This document shows, piece after piece, positions 62,701 through 64,000 of a stretch of 64,000 nucleotides of DNA. Origin of the DNA: Lachnospiraceae bacterium (lineage in GTDB: Bacteria; Bacillota; Clostridia; Lachnospirales; Lachnospiraceae). The stretch lies in the NCBI GenBank assembly GCA_024696615.1, contig JAILGS010000036.1, positions 31,928 through 95,927 on the forward strand, read 5' to 3'. A program made the translations under genes and the position numbers. The notes beneath the pieces are model-generated. The model was not told where the DNA came from and made no database searches. It saw only the letters and a program-made list of their open reading frames with translations. The stretch's first letter is position 1; every line of letters starts with the position of its first letter.

Positions 62701-63795
62701 TTAACCCAATTGTAGTTTTTCCTTCTTCCCATGGAAAGAAAAAATCCATTGCATGCCAAGAGCCACACCAAAGGACAACACCAATGCCACCATCACATAG
62801 AGATCATAGCAGATATAATATGAGGAACCCACGGTTTCCACTCCCCATACCACCAGTGGACGAAGCGCTGCAAGAACAATCCAGTGAATCAGATAAAAAT
62901 AATAGGAAACATTTCCCAATAAAACCAAGCCCTTATTGGCAAGCCAGGAAAGTCCTTTGCCATTGGATAGGATTAATGCAACTAGAATAAAACAGCCCAG
63001 TTCCGAAATATCATATACATAATCCTCATGGAAAAAGGCCCGGCGATGCAGCGCACCAAAACTAATCAGACAGATGGATAGGATGCTAAGTACCACCGTA
63101 TATGGTAATTTGCAATCCTTTAACCAGGAAAGTCCGCCCTGTCGGATCATATGATGCAGTCCTCCCCCTAATACAAATGCTGGTAACCAGTGGAAAAAGC
63201 TGATACCAAGACTCGTATTGGCATAATGGCTTCCCACAATAATTCCTGTAAGATAAAAAATCGTAACCCAGGTCTTTTTAAAACATGGAAATTTTACCAT
63301 GGGATAATAAATCAGTGGTAATAAAAACACTGCTCGAATCTCAATAATCATGGTCCATATTGGCGGATCCAATACCGTTGCCCGATTCAAGGTGACAAAC
63401 ATCAGGGACTGAATCGCTAATTCCTTCCAGGTAAATACTTCCTTCCAGGAATGAGCTAAGGTAATTCCAAAATATGGATCAAAGGAAGGATGATAAGAAA
63501 TCAAAGTATATCCCACCAGTCCAAGCCCCAGGGCCAAAAGATAGGGTGGATATATTTTTTTAATTTTACGCTTCATTCCCTGAAGATACCCCTTTGCGGT
63601 ACCATCTTCCTTATAAGCAAAATAACCGGACAAAAAGAAAAACACCATAACCGCTGCGCTTCCGCTAATAAATACACCAAGCGGTGTGCGATTCATCCAC
63701 TCCACCATTCGTCCCTCTAATAATACATGGGATACAAATACCACCAGGGCTGCAATTCCCCTTAAACCCTGCAATTTTTGATTTTTCACATTCAT
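62701..63795 (-). CDS. Acyltransferase-3 family membrane protein (OafA/YrhL-like)
   Basis: A 364-aa polytopic protein with about ten membrane helices. The N-terminal KLQGLRGIAALVVFVSHVL has the family's conserved R-G-x-A-A-L...H pattern, with catalytic-candidate His23, and SAAVMVFFFLSGYFAYKE follows. Family members O-acylate cell-surface sugars or peptidoglycan. The ATG at 63793-63795 is very close to GGGG; an in-frame GTG six bases further in would have a better spaced site, so the start is uncertain by two codons. The upstream region is a cluster of inverted repeats rather than another gene. Confidence 0.9.
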   Translation of the reverse strand: MNVKNQKLQGLRGIAALVVFVSHVLLEGRMVEWMNRTPLGVFISGSAAVMVFFFLSGYFAYKEDGTAKGYLQGMKRKIKKIYPPYLLALGLGLVGYTLISYHPSFDPYFGITLAHSWKEVFTWKELAIQSLMFVTLNRATVLDPPIWTMIIEIRAVFLLPLIYYPMVKFPCFKKTWVTIFYLTGIIVGSHYANTSLGISFFHWLPAFVLGGGLHHMIRQGGLSWLKDCKLPYTVVLSILSICLISFGALHRRAFFHEDYVYDISELGCFILVALILSNGKGLSWLANKGLVLLGNVSYYFYLIHWIVLAALRPLVVWGVETVGSSYYICYDLYVMVALVLSFGVALGMQWIFSFHGKKEKLQLG

Positions 63796-63811
63796 TCCCC
63801 TTTACAGTTCA

Positions 63812-63835
63812 GTCAAGACTCGCTCGCGAGTCTTG
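63812..63835. repeat. Palindromic repeat of the CAAGACTC family, copy 2
   Basis: CAAGACTCGC / GCGAGTCTTG (63814-63823 / 63826-63835), ten pairs around two bases, preceded by GT as in copy 1 at 54059-54086. Confidence 0.75.
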
Positions 63836-63890
63836 CGCGCCGGATTCGGGTCTGCTTCAGCAGACAAATTCCTGTCCGAATCCGTGCGCA
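63836..63890. repeat. Large inverted repeat with nested hairpin
   Basis: CGGATTCGG (63841-63849) / CCGAATCCG (63876-63884), with the stem extendable outward by GCGC/GCGC-type pairing. Inside is GTCTGC / GCAGAC around TTCA. Noncoding. Confidence 0.7.
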
Positions 63891-63907
63891 TCCTCGCGGA
63901 GCGTTTA

Positions 63908-63937
63908 ACTCAGTCGGAGCTTGTACCCCGACTGAGT
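63908..63937. repeat. ACTCAGTCGG inverted repeat
   Basis: ACTCAGTCGG (63908-63917) / CCGACTGAGT (63928-63937), a ten-pair stem with a ten-base loop. The same CCGACTGAGT recurs at 63990-63999 at the end of copy C. Confidence 0.75.
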
Positions 63938-63951
63938 ATAATTTGTCATAA

Positions 63952-64000
63952 CCACCACCTACGCTAACGCTTAGAGGTGGGGGATTTCTCCGACTGAGTT
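63952..64000. repeat. Dispersed hairpin repeat, copy C (runs to the window edge)
   Basis: CCACCT (63955-63960) / AGGTGG (63975-63980) around ACGCTAACGCTTAG, then GGGATTTCTCCGACTGAGTT (63981-64000). It matches copy A nearly base for base over the hairpin and tail. Confidence 0.8.

Noticed and set aside
63812..64000. CRISPR array at the right edge
   Set aside because: The repeats are different palindromes without regular spacing or unique spacers, and no cas genes are present.

Overview
The window looks like chromosomal DNA of a low-to-moderate GC Firmicute of the class Clostridia, most likely a Lachnospiraceae member. Signs are AT-rich intergenic DNA, strong AGGAGG-type ribosome binding sites, consensus sigma-A promoters, and conserved blocks typical of Clostridia (mutS-mutL-radC-mreBCD-pbp2-rodA-mgsA, rpsU-phoH-ybeY, rpsO-pnp). 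A complete galacturonate pathway beside a chemoreceptor suggests a gut pectin user such as Lachnospira. That genus guess is inference; no rRNA gene is present to test it.

Layout. Almost all genes lie on the minus strand, so transcription mostly runs from high to low coordinates. Positions 1-1358 hold the start of cstA (cut by the window edge) with a short unknown gene in front of it. Positions 1481-6905 hold an HlyD-like membrane protein, sepF, aroB, lspA, an RluD-type pseudouridine synthase and a small protein. Positions 6960-24914 form one long minus-strand block: two flavoproteins, a DUF896 protein, 5-formyl-THF cyclo-ligase, miaB, mutS, mutL, a DUF4321 protein, radC, mreB, mreC, mreD, PBP2, rodA and mgsA, closed by a hairpin. 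Positions 25014-28164 hold rpsU, phoH, ybeY and a DUF3048 lipoprotein. Positions 28190-33762 hold alaS, a 60-residue membrane protein, a membrane-anchored MutS-like ATPase and miaA. Positions 33865-43392 are a cell-surface region: sugar O-methyltransferase, HAD phosphatase, a TPR/chitobiase-C protein, a roughly 1380-residue BIG2 Ig-like protein and a large polytopic membrane protein.

Positions 43455-54031 form the uronate island. The enzymes give galacturonate -> tagaturonate (UxaC) -> altronate (UxaB) -> 2-keto-3-deoxygluconate (UxaA) -> KDPG (KdgK-type kinase) -> pyruvate + glyceraldehyde-3-phosphate (KdgA). A methyl-accepting chemotaxis protein lies inside the island. A LacI-family regulator lies in the divergent uxaB/uxaC interval with three palindromic operator-like sites. 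The two sites nearest promoters sit just downstream of well-formed -10 boxes, as expected for repression.

Positions 54059-64000 return to housekeeping genes (FKBP isomerase, NUDIX, YebC, HIT protein, pnp, rpsO), with two adjacent polytopic membrane proteins of unknown role and an acyltransferase-3 gene. A short hairpin repeat family occurs three times (about 36.73, 45.94 and 63.95 kb), and a second palindrome twice (54.06 and 63.81 kb). The last 190 bases are almost entirely nested inverted repeats.

Points most worth a second look are the KdgA aldolase with a VOC-like tail, the membrane-anchored MutS homologue, MutL and MgsA with altered active-site motifs, the dispersed palindromes, and the structured pnp leader. 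I saw no tRNA, rRNA, CRISPR array, transposase or prophage.
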